This document shows, piece by piece, positions 1-10,106 of a stretch of 64,000 bases of DNA (its first letter is position 1; each line of letters opens with the position of its first letter). The stretch covers positions 219,501-283,500 of the forward strand of contig JACKDV010000009.1 in assembly GCA_020633315.1 (NCBI GenBank). Reading direction: 5' to 3'. A program made the position numbers and the translations under genes. The stretch is from Myxococcales bacterium. GTDB lineage: Bacteria > Myxococcota_A > Polyangia > Nannocystales > Nannocystaceae. The notes beneath the pieces were generated by a model, which worked only from the letters and a program-made list of their open reading frames with translations, was not told the DNA's origin and ran no database searches.

Positions 1-204
1 CGGCCGGGGATCTTCAACGGGGTGTGCGGGGCCGAGTCGGGCTGGGTGCCGGTGAGCGCGGTGAGCCCGTCGCTCTTGCTCGAGAGCATCGAGATCGAGC
101 GGGCGGCCCACGATCGCGATCGGCCGCCCCTGCTGGCCCCGCCCGGCTACGAAGAGGAGCCGCCGGTGACCGCGACCAACACCGAGGGGACCAAGGAGCG
201 ATGA
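1..204 (+). CDS. TldD/PmbA-like metallopeptidase-related protein, C-terminal end only
   Basis: The window opens inside this gene; 67 codons remain before TGA at 202-204. The readable tail has the motif GVCGAESGWVPVSAVSPSLL followed by a charged end, which resembles the C-terminus of TldD/PmbA-family proteins, where a GxCGxxG(x)VPV stretch precedes the last strand. No catalytic residues lie in this fragment, so the activity cannot be judged. The stop overlaps the ATG of the next, related gene (ATGATG), the usual tandem arrangement of tldD-pmbA pairs. Family assignment rests on the short tail plus the neighbour. Confidence 0.6.
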   Translation, partial: RPGIFNGVCGAESGWVPVSAVSPSLLLESIEIERAAHDRDRPPLLAPPGYEEEPPVTATNTEGTKER

Positions 205-2111
205 TGCGAGCGTGGAGCCCCCTGGTGCTGCTGGCCCTGGGCCTCGCCCTGCCGGCGGCGGAGCCCGTGGCCCGGGCCGCCGCGCCCGCGCCGGTGCCCT
301 CGTCGGCCCCCGAGGGCACGCCCGCGGTCGCGGCCGAGCCCGCGCCGGGGGGCGTGGATCCGCAGCGCTGGGCCGAGGTGGAGGCGGTGCGCGAGGAGCT
401 GGCCCGCAGCATCGCCGGCCTACGCCTGCCCGACGCGCCGGCGCCCTACCGCGCCGAGGCCCGCTGGGTGCGGGCCGAGCTGCTCAGCCTCGACGGCTCC
501 TACGGCGGGGTGATCACCGACGTGCTGCAGACGCAGGCGGCCGGCGTGGTGGAGCTGCGGGTGGGCTCGCCCCAGCGCGACGACGGCAACTTCCTGGGCA
601 GCGACGCCGGGGTGGCGCGGCTCGACGTGCCCGAGGCGCCGTCGCCCGCGTTCCTGCGCAAGCAGGTGTGGCTGGGGCTCGACCGGGCCTTCCGCGGGGC
701 CACCCTGGCCTACTCGCAGAAGCAGGTCGCGCTCGAGCAGCTCAGCACCGACACCACCATCGCCGACCTGGGTCCCGCGGCGCCGGTGGCCGACCACACG
801 GATCCCCCGGTGGCCTCGCCGATCGATCGCGAGGGCCTGGCGACCCTGGTGGGCCGCCTCAGCGCTCGCTTCGAGGCGTGGCCCGGGATCGACAACGGCG
901 ACGTGCACTTCCAGGTGCTGCGCAGCCACGAGACCGTGGTCTCCAGCGACGGCGTGACCGTGCTGCGCACCCGCGAGCGGGCGGTGCTGGCGGTGGTGGC
1001 CGACACCCAGGCCGAGGACGGCATGCGCCTCGACCACGGCCTGGCGCTGCACTTCGATCGGGTGCCCGCGGCCGACGAGGCCCTGCTGGCCCAGGGCGAG
1101 GCGCTGGTCGATCGCGTGCTGCGGGAGCTCGACGAGCTGGCCCAGGCGCCGATGATCGAGGAGGAGTACGACGGCCCCGTGCTGCTGCAGGGGGTCGCCG
1201 CGGCGCAGTTCCTCGCGTCGACGGTGGCCACCGAGGCCTCGGGCTACCCCGCGCCGCTGTCGGACGGCGGTCGGCTGATGGACCTCGAGCCCGCGTGGCA
1301 GAGCAAGGTGGGCAAGACCGTGCTGCCGCCCTTCCTCGACCTGGTCGACGACCCCACGCTGGCCGGGGGCTTCGGCAGCTACTTGGTCGACGCCGAGGGC
1401 TTCGCGGCGCGCCCGATCTCGCTGGTGGAGGAGGGGGTGCTGCGCGACCTGCTGCTGACCCGCGCGCCCAACCCCCACTTCGGCGAGGGCAGCAACGGGC
1501 GCGCGCGCATGACCCCCGCGCTCGAGGTGGGGCCGGCCCTGAGCAACCTGAGCGTGCGGGGACGTCGGCGCGGCTACACCCCGGCGGCGCTCGAGCGCGA
1601 GCTGCTGCGACGCGCTCGCGAGGACGGCTACGAGTTCGCCTACGTGATCGAGGCGCTGCGCGACGGCTCGGTGCTGGGCCCGGTGCAGCGCCCGGGGGCG
1701 GCCGCTTACGCGGGCACGGGCAAGCTCGACCTGCCCCTGCCCGGGCGGGTGTACCGAGTGGAGGCCAGCGGCCGGCGCACGCTGGTGCGCGGCACGGTGC
1801 TGGCTCCGGTGTCGATCCGCACCTTGCGGCGGATCCGGGCCACGGGGCAGCAGGAGCACACCGAGCGCCTGCGCCTGCCGGTGGGTGCGTTCGGGGGCTT
1901 CGCCGCCGACGTGGGCATCGACGGCGTGCTGAGCCAGACCGTCGACGTGCAGGTGACCACGCCCGAGCTGCTGATCGACGGGCTCGAGCTGCTGGTGGAG
2001 CGGGGCGAGCACGAGCGCCTGCCCACCCTGCCCCACCCGCTGCGACGCGACGCGGCGGCCGGCGAGAGCGAGAGCGAGAGCGACGACGAGGCCGAGCCCG
2101 AGGGCGAGTGA
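201..2111 (+). CDS. Exported TldD/PmbA-related protein
   Basis: A 636-residue protein. The start at 201 was chosen because ATGATG overlaps the upstream TGA and opens a clear signal peptide (MMRAWSPLVLLALGLALP, ending near an Ala-rich site around residue 27). The rest has the long mixed fold of TldD/PmbA-family metallopeptidase-related proteins, including a late ARMTPALEVGPALSNLSV stretch like the conserved C-terminal half. I do not see an HExxxH motif, as is normal for the PmbA-like partner of TldD. The last 20 residues are an acidic Glu/Ser/Asp tail. Export is unusual for the family, whose Escherichia coli members are cytosolic; export of both myxobacterial paralogues is inferred only for this one. 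Confidence 0.75.
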   Translation: MMRAWSPLVLLALGLALPAAEPVARAAAPAPVPSSAPEGTPAVAAEPAPGGVDPQRWAEVEAVREELARSIAGLRLPDAPAPYRAEARWVRAELLSLDGSYGGVITDVLQTQAAGVVELRVGSPQRDDGNFLGSDAGVARLDVPEAPSPAFLRKQVWLGLDRAFRGATLAYSQKQVALEQLSTDTTIADLGPAAPVADHTDPPVASPIDREGLATLVGRLSARFEAWPGIDNGDVHFQVLRSHETVVSSDGVTVLRTRERAVLAVVADTQAEDGMRLDHGLALHFDRVPAADEALLAQGEALVDRVLRELDELAQAPMIEEEYDGPVLLQGVAAAQFLASTVATEASGYPAPLSDGGRLMDLEPAWQSKVGKTVLPPFLDLVDDPTLAGGFGSYLVDAEGFAARPISLVEEGVLRDLLLTRAPNPHFGEGSNGRARMTPALEVGPALSNLSVRGRRRGYTPAALERELLRRAREDGYEFAYVIEALRDGSVLGPVQRPGAAAYAGTGKLDLPLPGRVYRVEASGRRTLVRGTVLAPVSIRTLRRIRATGQQEHTERLRLPVGAFGGFAADVGIDGVLSQTVDVQVTTPELLIDGLELLVERGEHERLPTLPHPLRRDAAAGESESESDDEAEPEGE

Positions 2112-2129
2112 GCCCGACCGCGGCGAGGC

Positions 2130-2429
2130 TCAGCGGGTCGCGACCGAGATCAACACCACGAGGATCGTGATCCCGATGCGGATCAGGAACCCGTGCAGGG
2201 CTCCGCGCTTGGTCTGCTCCTTGCCGAGGATCGCGACGAGCAGGAAGCCGATCAGCGAGAACACCAGGCCCAGCGCGATCCCCAGGCCGTAGCTGCCCGC
2301 ATCGACGTCGCTATAGGTGGGGATCGGCTCGTAGTCGAAGGTGGGCGGCTGATAGGGGTTGGCCGTCGGGCCGCCGTGCGGGAGGGGAGCAGAGCCTTGC
2401 GGTCGTCGGTTGAGCGGGTTGTCGTCCAT
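2130..2429 (-). CDS. Small membrane protein with two TM segments
   Basis: A 99-residue protein starting at MDDNPLNRRPQGS. A longer in-frame version exists upstream, but its extra N-terminus is low-complexity Arg/Pro sequence. A Pro/Tyr-rich cytoplasmic-type head of about 45 residues precedes two hydrophobic helices (YGLGIALGLVFSLIGFLLVA and FLIRIGITILVVLISVAT) joined by a basic KEQTKRG loop. No family is recognised. It converges on the TldD-like gene with 18 bp between stops. Confidence 0.6.
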   Translation of the reverse strand: MDDNPLNRRPQGSAPLPHGGPTANPYQPPTFDYEPIPTYSDVDAGSYGLGIALGLVFSLIGFLLVAILGKEQTKRGALHGFLIRIGITILVVLISVATR

Positions 2430-2771
2430 CGGGTGGGGGCTCCGGAGGATCGAGGCGGTGGCCGTGCCGGGAGCCGGACCAATACCGGACGCCGCTGCGA
2501 GACCACGCTCGGTGAGCGCCGAGCCGAGGCAGGATAGGGGACGAGGCGGTCGTCGCAACCGCCGCGAGCCGGGCCCCATCGGGCCAACCCGCCGAATCGT
2601 GGCGACGAGCCGACCGTCGTGCGCCCGGCGAGCGAGCGCTGCCGAGGAGATTTCCACGCCGCCGACACCAGGGCAGGGGCGGCCCCGGGCGGATGCGCAG
2701 GGTACGAGCGCGAGGGCTCGCGAGACCCCTGGCCCGGGCCCCGACGACGGTCGGCTCCCGAGCTCGGCTTG
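2430..2771. other. Intergenic region, no gene supported
   Basis: This 342-bp stretch separates two leftward genes. Open frames run through it on both strands but are Arg/Pro/Gly-rich without domain-like sequence. It presumably holds the promoter of the small membrane protein; I could not pick a convincing one. Confidence 0.5.
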
Positions 2772-3596
2772 CTAGTCGTTCAGCAGCCCGGCCAGCGGAT
2801 CGGTGGTGTCGACCTTCACCCGTCCGTCGGTGCGGCCCTTGGGCTTGGGGCTGGTCTCGGTCTTGGTCTCCCGCGGGGGCTTGCGGGTGGCTCGGGGCTT
2901 GGTGCCGCGACCCTTGCCGTCGCCGCCGGCCTTGCGCTGCGCGTCGTCGTTGCTCGCGATCTTGGCGTCGAGCGCGTCGAGCTTCTCCTTGAGCGCGGTG
3001 GCGGCTGCCTCGTCGTTCTTGGCGGCGGCGATCTGCTGGAGCAGGAGCGCACGGTCCTGCTGGAGCTGGGCCTGCTCGGCGGTGAGCCGGTCGAGCTTCT
3101 CGGACATCGCGGCGAAGTCGTCGGCGCGCGCCTGGGCCTCGGCTGCGTGCAGGGCCGCCTCGCGCTCGGCCTCGCGCTCGCCGTGCCACAGCATCGCGCC
3201 CGCGCCCACCAGGCCCAGCAGCAGCACCGGCACCACCGCCAGCGGCCACTTGGGCTTGGCCTTGCGCTCGGCGAGGCGGATCTGGGCCTCGAGGTGGAGC
3301 TGCTCGCGGCGCAGGCGGGCCTCGTGCTCGGCGCGGGCGATCGCCTCGGCCTCGCGGAGCCGCAGCTGCTCTTGGCGCTCGCGCTCGAGCTCGGCCTCGC
3401 GCTGGGCTCGGAGCCGCGCCGCTTCCTCGGCGGCGCGCTGCTCGGCGAGCTCTCGCTCGCGCTGGGCCGCCTGCTCGCGGGCGAGCCGCTCGGTTGCCGC
3501 GGCGGCCTCGCGGGCCTGCTGCTCTGCGCGGACGCGATCGGCCTCGAGGGCCTGGAGCTCGGAGAGGGCGAACAGGGCAGAGGTCTCGGAGGTCAT
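2772..3596 (-). CDS. Coiled-coil single-TM protein
   Basis: A 274-residue protein with a long heptad-like first half (residues about 15-115, almost only Ala, Glu, Arg, Gln, Leu), one TM helix (WPLAVVPVLLLGLVGAGAML, about 118-138), a second coiled coil (about 140-215) and a basic Lys/Arg/Pro tail ending GLLND. The layout is like TolA-type or kinase-associated membrane coiled-coil scaffolds, but no catalytic or TonB-box motif is visible. The N-terminus MTSETSALFALSELQAL is intact and short, with no signal peptide, so it is likely anchored with its N-terminus inside. Function unknown. Confidence 0.7.
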   Translation of the reverse strand: MTSETSALFALSELQALEADRVRAEQQAREAAAATERLAREQAAQRERELAEQRAAEEAARLRAQREAELERERQEQLRLREAEAIARAEHEARLRREQLHLEAQIRLAERKAKPKWPLAVVPVLLLGLVGAGAMLWHGEREAEREAALHAAEAQARADDFAAMSEKLDRLTAEQAQLQQDRALLLQQIAAAKNDEAAATALKEKLDALDAKIASNDDAQRKAGGDGKGRGTKPRATRKPPRETKTETSPKPKGRTDGRVKVDTTDPLAGLLND

Positions 3597-3791
3597 CGCC
3601 GCTTCACACGAACCACCCGGGCATCGGTTCCACGATCGCCGCGCGTCGGGTTGGGACGCGAGGGCGTAGACCGGGAGGCTCGGCTCGTGCGTAACGATCG
3701 GCCGCGCCGCGATCGGCTCGGCGTTCGAAACGAGTCGCGCCGCGTCCGGTGACCGGAAGCGGCGCGCGAGGGCGAGGGCGAGGGGACGCCC

Positions 3792-4760
3792 CTACAGCTT
3801 CTCGAGCGAGAACTTCACCGCCTCGATGATCGTGTACTGGCCGGGGTCGGTGACCTCGGCGCCGGCGCCCGGCTCCTGCAGGCCCTCCGAGTGCCAGCGC
3901 ACGATGCCGCGCTCGTCGAGCAGCATGATGGTGGGGCTCTTGCCGAGGTTCTCGAACACGGTGAACGCGTTCTCCATCCCCAGCTCGCGCGCCTGGTTGA
4001 ACTCGGTCTTGTTGGGGAAGCGGTACATCGGCAGCGGCGGGAGCTTCTGGCCGGCCTCCTCCACCGTCCACTGCTTCTGGAACTCGCGCAGGTCGCTGTC
4101 GTTCATGGCCACCTGACGACCGGTGGGGAACTGCACCTGCACGAACATGACCTCGATGCCCTTGCTGTTGAGGTCGGCCTGGGCCTTCTGCAGCACCTGC
4201 AGGAAGGAGACGGCCGCGGCCTGCTCGAGGCGGTCGCCGCGATCCCAGTAGACGATGAGGCGCTTCTTGCCGAAGAGCTGACGGCCGTCGAGGATGCCGC
4301 CGTCGACGCTCACCAGCATCGCCGAGGGGCTCGCGTGGCTGAACATGCGCCGGCGCGCCCAGTCGGGGGCCTGGTTGAGCCGCTCCGCGCCCTCGGTCCA
4401 GAACGGCGGGACGTTCTCGAGCGGCGGCATGTCGGTCTTGGGCTTGGCCACGATCTCCACCGACTTGGGGGCGCCGCCCTTGCCGATGATCTCGAGCTTG
4501 TGCGGCTGGCCGTCGGTGATGTTGGCCTTGTCGAAGTCGGCCCCGGTCTTGGTGGGGTTGCCGTCGATCGACTGGATGAGGTCGCCCTTCTCGACCTGGT
4601 CGCAGCCCTTGTCGCAGCCGTGGTTGTAGGCCACGTACACGCCGCCGGCCTTCAGGTCGTCGGTGCCGGGGATGTTGAAGCCACCGGAGCTACTGCCGGG
4701 CTCACAGCCTCCCAGGGCCAGGGTGCTCAACAATCCCACGCGGACGAGAAGACGCTTCAT
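3792..4760 (-). CDS. Lipoprotein with PDZ-like and thioredoxin-fold domains lacking CxxC
   Basis: A 322-residue lipoprotein. Two adjacent ATGs exist; the second (4760) is preferred because AGGAG (complement of 4768-4772) lies seven bases upstream. The signal ends in a lipobox LALGGC. Residues about 35-110 look like a PDZ-type domain (AYNHGCDKGCDQVEKGDLIQ, then a substrate-loop-like stretch). The C-terminal ~170 residues read as a TlpA/thioredoxin fold (KKRLIVYWDRGDRLEQAA, GIEVMFVQVQFP, SPTIMLLDERGIVRWHSEG), but the position of the redox CxxC holds no cysteines. It is therefore probably not an oxidoreductase; a binding or chaperone role is inference. Confidence 0.75.
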   Translation of the reverse strand: MKRLLVRVGLLSTLALGGCEPGSSSGGFNIPGTDDLKAGGVYVAYNHGCDKGCDQVEKGDLIQSIDGNPTKTGADFDKANITDGQPHKLEIIGKGGAPKSVEIVAKPKTDMPPLENVPPFWTEGAERLNQAPDWARRRMFSHASPSAMLVSVDGGILDGRQLFGKKRLIVYWDRGDRLEQAAAVSFLQVLQKAQADLNSKGIEVMFVQVQFPTGRQVAMNDSDLREFQKQWTVEEAGQKLPPLPMYRFPNKTEFNQARELGMENAFTVFENLGKSPTIMLLDERGIVRWHSEGLQEPGAGAEVTDPGQYTIIEAVKFSLEKL

Positions 4761-4767
4761 CATCGTG

Positions 4768-4772
4768 CTCCT
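4768..4772 (-). promoter_or_regulatory. Ribosome binding site deciding the lipoprotein start
   Basis: AGGAG on the minus strand, seven bases before the ATG at 4760 and only four before the ATG at 4763. It favours the inner start codon. Confidence 0.6.
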
Positions 4773-4874
4773 GAAATCGGCGCCGGACTGTAGGACGGGC
4801 GCGCACCGCAGGTCAAACGCGCGGGGACGGAGCACCCTTCACCCCGGGACCGCGGGCTCGTGGCACGAGCGTCC

Positions 4875-6026
4875 TCACAGGCGGCCGCGCAGCGCGAGGC
4901 CCACGGACCACATCTGCGGGAGCTCTCCGCGGAAGTCCACGCCCTGCTGCTGTCCCGCGGCCTGGAGCACGGACACGGGCAGCGCGAGTCGTTGCTGTGG
5001 GTGGTCGAGGACCGCCGCCCCGTACCAGGTCCACATGTAGTCGAGCTGAACGCCGAGCGCGACGTGGGGTCGCAGGTACACGCTCAGGTTCGCCTCCACC
5101 GGCACGTCGATGCCGTGGAGGTCGAGCCGCACGTCGCCCGCGGCGGTCTGGTAGCGGGAGCGCAGCAGGTTGTAGCCCACGCCGCTGCCGACGAAGGCCT
5201 GCACGCGGCCGCGGGGGATGAGGTGGACGCGAATGGTGGGCCCCACCTGGGTGGCTCGCAGCCGGGCGTCGGAGACCGCGAGACCAGCGAGGTCGACCTT
5301 GAGCAGCCCTGCTGCCTGGGCGAGCAGGGCCTGCTGCAGCACGTAGGGATCGAGGCCGTAGAGCACCAGGGCGTTGGTGCCCGGGGTCACGTTGGGCTTC
5401 ATCGTGCCCCAGCCCCCGCCGATGCCCGCCTCGAACCAGCCGCGGACATTGCCGCCGAGGAAGCCGCCGAGGCGCACGCCTGGGCTCACGTCGTGGCGAC
5501 CCGAGCGGCAGAACCCTCCGATGCAGCCCAGGGTCCCCACGCGCAGATCGGCGACCGCACCGCGATGGGGGATGGGCGTGGTCGGGATCTCGGCCTCCTC
5601 GGCGAGCGCGGCATCGGGGCTCGGGAGATCTCCCTCGGGCTCGGCCGCGGGGATCTCGCTGGGTGGAAGGGGCGATGGAGCGCGGGCGGGCGCGGGGCTG
5701 GGGCCCGCCACGCTGGGCTCGGGGCTCGGGGTCGGCGATGGGACTGGCGACGGCGATGGGGCTGGTGATGGCGATGGGGCTGGCGACGGCGAGGTCGTGC
5801 GAGGCGGCAGCGGTGCAGGCGCGGGCGGCTCGGCACGGGGAGCCACCGGCACCAGCATGCCGGCCGGTCGCTGCACGGGAATCTCCGCTCGGTCCGCGCT
5901 GCCGGCGAGCACGGTGACGGGGGCCAGCAGCAGCGAGACGACCCCCGCGACGCGGACACCCCAGCGGAGACGGCCTCGCGCCCGCGGGCGGGCGGTCCGT
6001 GGTTCCAGCTTGGTGTTCGTGCGCAT
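4875..6026 (-). CDS. Outer-membrane beta-barrel protein with Pro/Ser/Ala linker
   Basis: A 383-residue protein. An Arg-rich head and hydrophobic helix (VRVAGVVSLLLAPVTVLAG) form a signal sequence. Residues about 60-150 are a Pro/Ala/Ser linker made of PSPAPSPS units, encoded by 18-bp DNA repeats. The rest alternates polar and hydrophobic residues in strand-length blocks (VRLGGFLGGNVRGWFEAGIG, GPTIRVHLI, VQAFVGSGVGYNLL, EANLSVYLRPHVALGVQLDY) and ends in WSVGLALRGRL, typical of an 8-12-stranded outer-membrane barrel with a C-terminal aromatic/hydrophobic strand. The long linker may cross the periplasm or peptidoglycan. Specific family unknown. Confidence 0.75.
   Translation of the reverse strand: MRTNTKLEPRTARPRARGRLRWGVRVAGVVSLLLAPVTVLAGSADRAEIPVQRPAGMLVPVAPRAEPPAPAPLPPRTTSPSPAPSPSPAPSPSPVPSPTPSPEPSVAGPSPAPARAPSPLPPSEIPAAEPEGDLPSPDAALAEEAEIPTTPIPHRGAVADLRVGTLGCIGGFCRSGRHDVSPGVRLGGFLGGNVRGWFEAGIGGGWGTMKPNVTPGTNALVLYGLDPYVLQQALLAQAAGLLKVDLAGLAVSDARLRATQVGPTIRVHLIPRGRVQAFVGSGVGYNLLRSRYQTAAGDVRLDLHGIDVPVEANLSVYLRPHVALGVQLDYMWTWYGAAVLDHPQQRLALPVSVLQAAGQQQGVDFRGELPQMWSVGLALRGRL
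5734..5787. repeat. Three 18-bp direct repeats inside the OMP linker
   Basis: Units at 5734-5751, 5752-5769 and 5770-5787, each close to GGCGATGGGGCTGGCGAC. On the minus strand they encode the PSPSPA units of the barrel protein's linker. Copy number is likely to vary between strains. Confidence 0.8.
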
Positions 6027-6519
6027 CGCTCGCTATGGGAGCTTCTCGCTCGGCTCCATGGTCATCACGGCCGAGCGGGGTCTCGGTTGACTCCCATCGC
6101 TCGAGGTCATTGGCCGCGAGCAGGCCCGTGGTGACACCGGCGCTCCACGCGAGTCGGCACGCGCTCGCGTTCGCGCCAAGAAGAGCGGCGGCGAGCACCG
6201 TCACGAGGGAGGGCCTCGCGACGGCGTCGCCGCCGGGATGGACGATGCGGGATCTCGATGGCTCAGCCGAGCAAGCGACCCCGCAGGTCATCGCTGACGG
6301 TCCGCGGATACCCCAGCAGGGACGCGATGGCAGCGGTGAGGTGACGAACGAGGCTGAAGGGGATCATCGGATTGTCGGCTCCTTGCTCGGTGGCGGTCGG
6401 TCAACCGCGGTCTCCCGATTCCATTGCCGATCGATGAATATTCGCGGCGATTCGTCGTCGCCGCTTCCTCACCTCGGCCGGTGAAACCTCGAGGGCTCGG
6501 CGCGCCGACGCGGCCGTGC
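6027..6519. other. Intergenic region, no gene supported
   Basis: 493 bp between two leftward genes. Open frames here are Arg/Ser/Pro-rich shadows. The only local feature is a slightly AT-richer patch with the palindrome GAATATTC at 6436-6443, which could be part of a control site for the barrel gene; nothing more can be said. Confidence 0.5.
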
Positions 6520-7134
6520 TCAGCCGTCGTCGCCCGGGAGCTGGGGCGGTGGCGATGCGCCGGCCGGGAGCGCCTGGCGGGCGCGGGCGATCGCATCGGC
6601 GATCCCGTGCGGGTCCGAGCTCCCGATCAGCGTCACCTTGCGCCGCCCCTTGGCGTCGCGCCACACCACCCGCACCGCCCGACCCTTGTCGCCCGGCATG
6701 TTGTAGAGCCACTCGCCGCCGGGGCCTCGACGGATCCCCCAGCCGCCATAGCGGGCCCAGTGGTAGGTGGTGGGCTCGGCCGACTCGATCGAGGCGATGG
6801 GGATCTTCGGGCCGAACAGGCCGTACTGCACGTCCACGCTGCCCTCGGACACGGTCACGCGCAGCACCGCGAACAGCATCCACACCACGAACAGGATCGG
6901 CAGCGTGAACAGGGCTCCGATCCATGCGCTGGGCAGGCCGGCCACGATGGGGGCCATCGAGGCCACTGCGATCACCCCGAAGAGCGCGTTGAGCTGCCAC
7001 GGCGCGCGCTGCTTGGTCCGGTGCAGCACCAAGCCCTGGCCCCTCATGTACTCGCGCTCGTAGGGATCGGCGAGGGGCGTCGCCTCGCGGCGGACGAGCG
7101 CTCGCTCCTCGGGATCCGTCTCGCCCATGCCCAT
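6520..7134 (-). CDS. Two-TM membrane protein with a PH-like C-terminal domain
   Basis: A 204-residue protein. I use the ATG at 7134 (MGMGETDPEERALV); an upstream ATG at 7164 and the ATG at 7128 are alternatives. Two hydrophobic helices lie about residues 46-90 (LFGVIAVASMAPIVAGL and FTLPILFVVWMLFAVL). They are followed by a soluble domain of about 110 residues (VTVSEGSVDVQYGLFGPKIP, IRRGPGGEWLYNMPG, VWRDAKGRRKVTLIG) that reads like bacterial membrane PH-type domains. No partner is evident; the neighbour upstream is a divergently transcribed kinase. Confidence 0.65.
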   Translation of the reverse strand: MGMGETDPEERALVRREATPLADPYEREYMRGQGLVLHRTKQRAPWQLNALFGVIAVASMAPIVAGLPSAWIGALFTLPILFVVWMLFAVLRVTVSEGSVDVQYGLFGPKIPIASIESAEPTTYHWARYGGWGIRRGPGGEWLYNMPGDKGRAVRVVWRDAKGRRKVTLIGSSDPHGIADAIARARQALPAGASPPPQLPGDDG

Positions 7135-7363
7135 GGCGTAGGACTGGTGCCTGCCCCGCGGCAAGGCAGCGCTTCACCGAGACTTCAGGCGTAAGGAAGG
7201 ACACTCTCGGGGAAAGCAGGAGTGTTAGATCCGAGCCACCCTCCACGTTCCATCCAGCACCGACCCCGAGCCGATCGAAATCCCCGTCCAATGCCGTCCT
7301 GTAAACCCCTACACAGCCCCACCCAGAGCCCGAGGATCGCCTGAGCTCCGACGGTTTTGTGAG

Positions 7364-7393
7364 TTGACCAAGTGTAGATTTGGGAGTTATGAT
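7364..7393 (+). promoter_or_regulatory. Sigma70-like promoter overlapping the kinase start
   Basis: TTGACC at 7364-7369, an 18-bp spacer, then TATGAT at 7388-7393. Both hexamers are five of six to consensus, in a locally AT-richer patch. Transcription would begin about 7400, where the in-frame codon GTG lies, so the mRNA may be leaderless. If translation instead starts at GTG 7394, GGGAG at 7382-7386 would be its ribosome site and a promoter further upstream would be needed. Confidence 0.55.
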
Positions 7394-8596
<1,203 letters not shown>

Positions 8597-8657
8597 GCTC
8601 GCGGCCCTCGGGCGCGCCCCGAGCACGAAAGCCCCCCACGTGGCCGGGCTTGTGGGT

Positions 8658-10106
8658 ATGGTGCGACTCGTGTCCGACGTGGAGCGCGAGGTGGGGGCGC
8701 CCAGGCACCGCACGCACCACCAGACCGACGTCAACCTCGTGGTGGCGACGCAGGCCTTCCGGCGTCGCCCGCTGCGGATCGCGGCCGAGGATCTCGCGGC
8801 GCCCTTGCGCTGCGCGCTGGTCCACGAGGGCAAGGTCCTCGACGAGTGCGCGGTGATCGACGTGTCCTCGGGAGGCATCGGCATCCGGCTGGGCCCGCGC
8901 ACCGAGCTGGCCCTGGGCACCAGCCTCGACGAGGTCCGCCTCGAGCAGGGCGAGGCGATCGTCGCCCACGGCCCGGCCGAGGTGGTCAACGTGCTCGACG
9001 GTCCCACGCGCCGCGCCGGCCTGCGGCTCGGCGCGCGCGGGGTGGACCTCCGCAACCTCCGGCTGCGCGACGGGGCCCCCGTCGATCCGGGCGGGGTGCA
9101 CGACGAGGCCGCCGCGCTGCCCACCGACTGGCGCGCCGCGGTGGCCGAGCTGGGGCAGGTGCTGCGCTGGAGCGGCTTCTTCCTCGATCACGCCACGCGC
9201 CCGATGGCCGAGCAGCTCACCCCCGCGCACGAGCAGGCGGTGTTCTCCGACTTCTACTCGCAGTGGGCCCCCCGGGGGCTCGGCTCGCTCGCTCGGCTCT
9301 ACGACCTCGGCGTGGACTTCGACGAGCCGCAGCGCGCCGCGGCCCACGATCACGCGCGCTACGAGCTGGCCGCCGACGTGTTCCCCGGGCAGATCCCCCG
9401 CCCGCCTCGCCACGGAGCGATCGACGACTACGACCTGCCCGCGCTCTACCTCTCGCCGGGCTTCGACGCCTCCACCCTCCACGCCCGCTTCATGCGCTAC
9501 GCGTGGACCCGCTTCCCGCTGGTGCGCACCATCCTCGCGCGCTCGCGCTGGCTGGCCGCGCACTGGGCCGACCTGCGGGGGCTCGCCGCGGCGCGGGTGC
9601 TGGTGGTGCAGCCCGGCCCCGCGGCGGAGCTGAGCCAGATCGGGCTCGCCGATGGTCAGCGCATCGAGCTCACCCTGCTCGAGACCGACGCCAAGATGCG
9701 CATGCGCTGGGAGCCCGCCTGGCGGGAGCGCTGGCCCGGGCCCGACGATGCCCTGCGGGTGGGCGCCCGGCCCCCCACCGGCGTGCCCAGTCTCGCGCCC
9801 GACGAGGCGCCCTACGATCTGATCTACGGCGCCGGGGTGCTCGGCGGCCTGCACGACCGCGACGCCCGCCCGCTCATCCGCTCGCTCTACGCTCGCCTCC
9901 GCAAGGGAGGGCGCCTCGTGCTCGGCAACCTGCGGGTCGAGCCGGCCACGAGCTGGCTCCTCGAGCTCGTGCTGGGGTGGCGACCGGTGTACCGCGAGCC
10001 CGACGAGCTCGCCCGGCTCAGCGAGAGCCTGGTGGCCAAGAGCACCTCGGTCCACGTGGGCCACGATCCCACCGAGCGCGCCGTGGTGCTCGAGATCGTC
10101 AAGTAG
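8658..10106 (+). CDS. PilZ domain fused to a class I methyltransferase-like domain
   Basis: A 482-residue protein starting at ATG 8658 after an in-frame upstream extension that overlaps the kinase out of frame. Residues about 35-125 look like a PilZ (cyclic-di-GMP) domain, with IDVSSGGIGIRLGP matching the D-x-S-x-x-G signature; an RxxxR may be formed by the Arg run near residues 37-42 (AFRRRPLRI). The C-terminal half has a Rossmann-like methyltransferase series (RVLVVQPGPAAEL, LLETDAKMR, YDLIYGAGVLGGL, LRKGGRLVLGNLR). It resembles methyltransferases annotated for 3-hydroxy fatty-acid methyl-ester signal synthesis, but the glycine-rich motif I is weak. It ends directly at the convergent biotin carrier gene. 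Confidence 0.75.
   Translation: MVRLVSDVEREVGAPRHRTHHQTDVNLVVATQAFRRRPLRIAAEDLAAPLRCALVHEGKVLDECAVIDVSSGGIGIRLGPRTELALGTSLDEVRLEQGEAIVAHGPAEVVNVLDGPTRRAGLRLGARGVDLRNLRLRDGAPVDPGGVHDEAAALPTDWRAAVAELGQVLRWSGFFLDHATRPMAEQLTPAHEQAVFSDFYSQWAPRGLGSLARLYDLGVDFDEPQRAAAHDHARYELAADVFPGQIPRPPRHGAIDDYDLPALYLSPGFDASTLHARFMRYAWTRFPLVRTILARSRWLAAHWADLRGLAAARVLVVQPGPAAELSQIGLADGQRIELTLLETDAKMRMRWEPAWRERWPGPDDALRVGARPPTGVPSLAPDEAPYDLIYGAGVLGGLHDRDARPLIRSLYARLRKGGRLVLGNLRVEPATSWLLELVLGWRPVYREPDELARLSESLVAKSTSVHVGHDPTERAVVLEIVK

Noticed and set aside
6027..6519. Several open frames over the gap ahead of the barrel gene
   Set aside because: Arg/Ser/Pro-rich sequence typical of shadow frames in GC-rich DNA; no domain-like segment.
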